NCBI RefSeq assembly: GCF_051622035.1
Contig: NC_135357.1
Coordinates: 36,501,691 to 36,565,690, forward strand
Reading direction: 5' to 3'
Origin: Arctopsyche grandis
Lineage: Eukaryota > Arthropoda > Insecta > Trichoptera > Hydropsychidae
DNA length: 64,000 nt
Position numbers and translations under genes: made by a program. Numbering within the stretch: the stretch's first letter is position 1; each line of letters begins with the position of its first letter. Below the pieces are notes generated by a model that did no database searches, was not told the DNA's origin, and worked only from the letters and a program-made list of their open reading frames with translations. Positions 62,322-64,000 of the stretch are shown one piece after another.

Positions 62322-64000
62322 CTTGCTACCTCAAGATCGTTTACTGGAACGCCTGCAGCATACTCAGCAAGCGTGTCGAATTCGAGCAATTCTTGCTCCA
62401 ACACTCCATTGATATCGCACTAGTAAACGAAACTTGGCTCAAACCTGGCAATCGACTAAACTTCCCAAACTACACCACATACAGAAACGACAGAATAGGC
62501 AAAGCCGCCGGCGGCACTGCCATATTCATCAAACACACAATTCAACACAACTTGGCCCCGCGGCCGATCACCACAGGGATAGAACTGACGTCGGTAGAAG
62601 TTTGGACTAACACTGGCACCCCACTCATCCTCCACGCAGTATACAACCCACCAAAACAACACTTACTCACCACAGACTTGGACAAAATATTCAACACCAA
62701 CAAAGCCACCATTGCCGCAGGCGACCTTAACGCCAAACATTCCAGATGGAACAGTCAAGCCACTAACAATAATGGAAAAATTCTTTTAAGTTACTCCCAA
62801 CTTTCAAACCCAAAAGTTTCCGTCACGGCCCCAGACGAACCCACAAGAATCCCCATTAACTTCAAAGGCAGACCCGATATCTTAGACATCGTTCTAACTC
62901 AAAATTTTCCGGGCGCGCAGTCCCTGACTGTAGTAAATGATCTTTCTTCCGACCATCACCCGGTCATACTAGAACTCACCAACACACCCGTAACTATAAA
63001 CCCCATCCTCCGAAGTACCATATCTTGGGAGAAATTCTCAACTCTCCTTCATCACACCGTCACTTACCCCCACTCAATTCACACCACCCAAGAAATAGAC
63101 TCCGCTATTAACATACTCACGGATGAAATACAGTCAGCCTTAGACGCCAGCACCACCACCACACCCCACTCCCCTTTGCACCCGCAAGCTTTACCCCCCG
63201 ACATTCGCGATCTTATTCGCCTTAAGAATAGAGCTAGGAAGGCATTCCAAAGGTACAAGGACCCAATCCTCAAACAGCGAATGAACAGACTTCAACAAGA
63301 CGTTAAAAATGCCTTGTGGCAACTACGAAACGACAACTGGGATACCAAACTCAGAGCGCTAGAAGACGGACATAACGGTTTCTGGAAACTGTCAAAAATC
63401 TTCAGAAGCAACGGCAACAGGATCGACAGGATCAAAGTTGGAGATAAGTTCGTCTACTCCACCGCCGATAAAGCGGAAGCCCTAGCCGACAGTCTCCAGG
63501 ACCAATTCTCTCTCTCAAACTTCAACCTGCAAAGTGACTTTTGCCAAATGGTTGAAAGCTCCGTCAACAGCTACCTCGAAAACCCAGCCCCAGTACCCAT
63601 TGTCGCCACTTCGCCGCTTGAAGTCCTAAACATCATCAAAACTATCGCCGCCAAAAAGGCCCCTGGCCCTGACGGAATTTCCAACAAAGCTCTAAAAGAA
63701 TTCCCTCAAAAAGCCATCGCTGCACTCACGGCAATACTAAATGCCACCAACAGAATCTGCTACTTTCCGAGTCAATGGAAACTCGCCAATGTCATTCTCA
63801 TCAGAAAACCCTACTCGAACCCCTCCCTCGCAACAAGTTACCGACCCATCAGCTTGCTATCCTCACTGAGTAAGATCCTGGAACGGATCTTAATCTCAAA
63901 TCTCAACAGCGAAATCGCAAATATTGACCTTCTTCCCAAAACACAATTTGGCTTCAGACCCCAACACTCTGCCGTTCACCAGATTCACAGAGTTGTTGAA
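62318..64000 (+). CDS. LINE-A ORF2, partial at the window edge
   Basis: The first 561 codons of the endonuclease/reverse transcriptase are present. Endonuclease motifs are present and the reverse transcriptase is entered (GPDGISNKAL, SYRPISLLSSLSKILER). The frame is open to the end of the window and overlaps the ORF1 stop by ATGA. With an intact ORF1 and a 5' UTR, this is the best candidate here for a functional LINE, if the part beyond the window is also intact. Confidence 0.93.
   Translation, partial: MTCYLKIVYWNACSILSKRVEFEQFLLQHSIDIALVNETWLKPGNRLNFPNYTTYRNDRIGKAAGGTAIFIKHTIQHNLAPRPITTGIELTSVEVWTNTGTPLILHAVYNPPKQHLLTTDLDKIFNTNKATIAAGDLNAKHSRWNSQATNNNGKILLSYSQLSNPKVSVTAPDEPTRIPINFKGRPDILDIVLTQNFPGAQSLTVVNDLSSDHHPVILELTNTPVTINPILRSTISWEKFSTLLHHTVTYPHSIHTTQEIDSAINILTDEIQSALDASTTTTPHSPLHPQALPPDIRDLIRLKNRARKAFQRYKDPILKQRMNRLQQDVKNALWQLRNDNWDTKLRALEDGHNGFWKLSKIFRSNGNRIDRIKVGDKFVYSTADKAEALADSLQDQFSLSNFNLQSDFCQMVESSVNSYLENPAPVPIVATSPLEVLNIIKTIAAKKAPGPDGISNKALKEFPQKAIAALTAILNATNRICYFPSQWKLANVILIRKPYSNPSLATSYRPISLLSSLSKILERILISNLNSEIANIDLLPKTQFGFRPQHSAVHQIHRVVE

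Larger units (their letters stand above)
60403..64000 (+). mobile_element. LINE-A full 5' end copy, running off the window
   Basis: The 5' UTR begins near 60403 (AGTCCGCGCCCAGCGCCCGC from about 60410), directly after the 3' end of the previous copy. It includes repeated GTGACA units just before ORF1. ORF1 is intact and ORF2 is open to the window edge. Confidence 0.92.

Overview
The window is arthropod nuclear DNA, most likely from an insect. It is a piece of a replication-dependent histone gene cluster that mobile elements have heavily invaded. The histone genes are intronless, and each ends in the 16-base stem-loop used in place of poly(A) on cell-cycle histone mRNAs. The H2B N-terminus and the mobile-element families (Jockey-clade LINEs, BEL/Pao, Ty3/Gypsy, a piggyBac-like element) are insect-like. 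I cannot name the order or species from the sequence.

Host genes: H3 (721-1131, -), H4 (5241-5552, +), an H1 pseudogene split by a LINE (12773-14113, +), H2B (15056-15436, -), a second H4 (25038-25349, -) and an intact H1 (50400-51065, -). No H2A was found. The two H4 genes lie in a near-identical inverted duplication of about 2.3 kb (arms 5155-12441 and 23115-25436). One arm has since taken in a whole Gypsy element; the other keeps the unoccupied site.

Layout: 1-1240 H3; 1450-3710 a piggyBac-like element holding a solo LTR that itself holds a LINE fragment; 3733-4570 a MITE with long inverted repeats; 5131-12441 H4 and spacer with Gypsy-1 copy 1; 12773-14178 H1 pseudogene; 15007-15500 H2B; 15504-22890 a LINE array on the minus strand; 23115-25436 the second H4 arm; 25437-43366 a LINE-B copy holding a BEL/Pao element (25713-38697), which holds Gypsy-1 copy 2 (26543-31503); 43675-44422 a Gypsy-1 solo LTR split by a LINE-B tail; 44877-49899 Gypsy-2 pieces and a broken Gypsy-2 copy; 50335-51065 intact H1; 51066-53770 AT-rich spacer with a LINE relic; 53885-56136 a Gypsy-2 fragment fused to a LINE; 56129-64000 two LINE-A copies head to tail, the second running off the window.

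How it fits together: the histone genes supply chromatin proteins in S phase, and everything else is parasitic DNA. Insertions fall at functionally telling spots: between the H4 stem-loop and its presumed downstream processing signal, in the H1 coding region, and immediately upstream of H2B and of the second H4. The most interesting material is the LINE family. It has no poly(A) tail, a 3' hairpin that keeps its shape while its sequence changes between subfamilies, head-to-tail copies, and a near-constant ORF2 combined with diverged ORF1 and 3' UTR modules. LINE-A, LINE-B, Gypsy-1 and Gypsy-2 are labels made up here. All identity statements are by eye.
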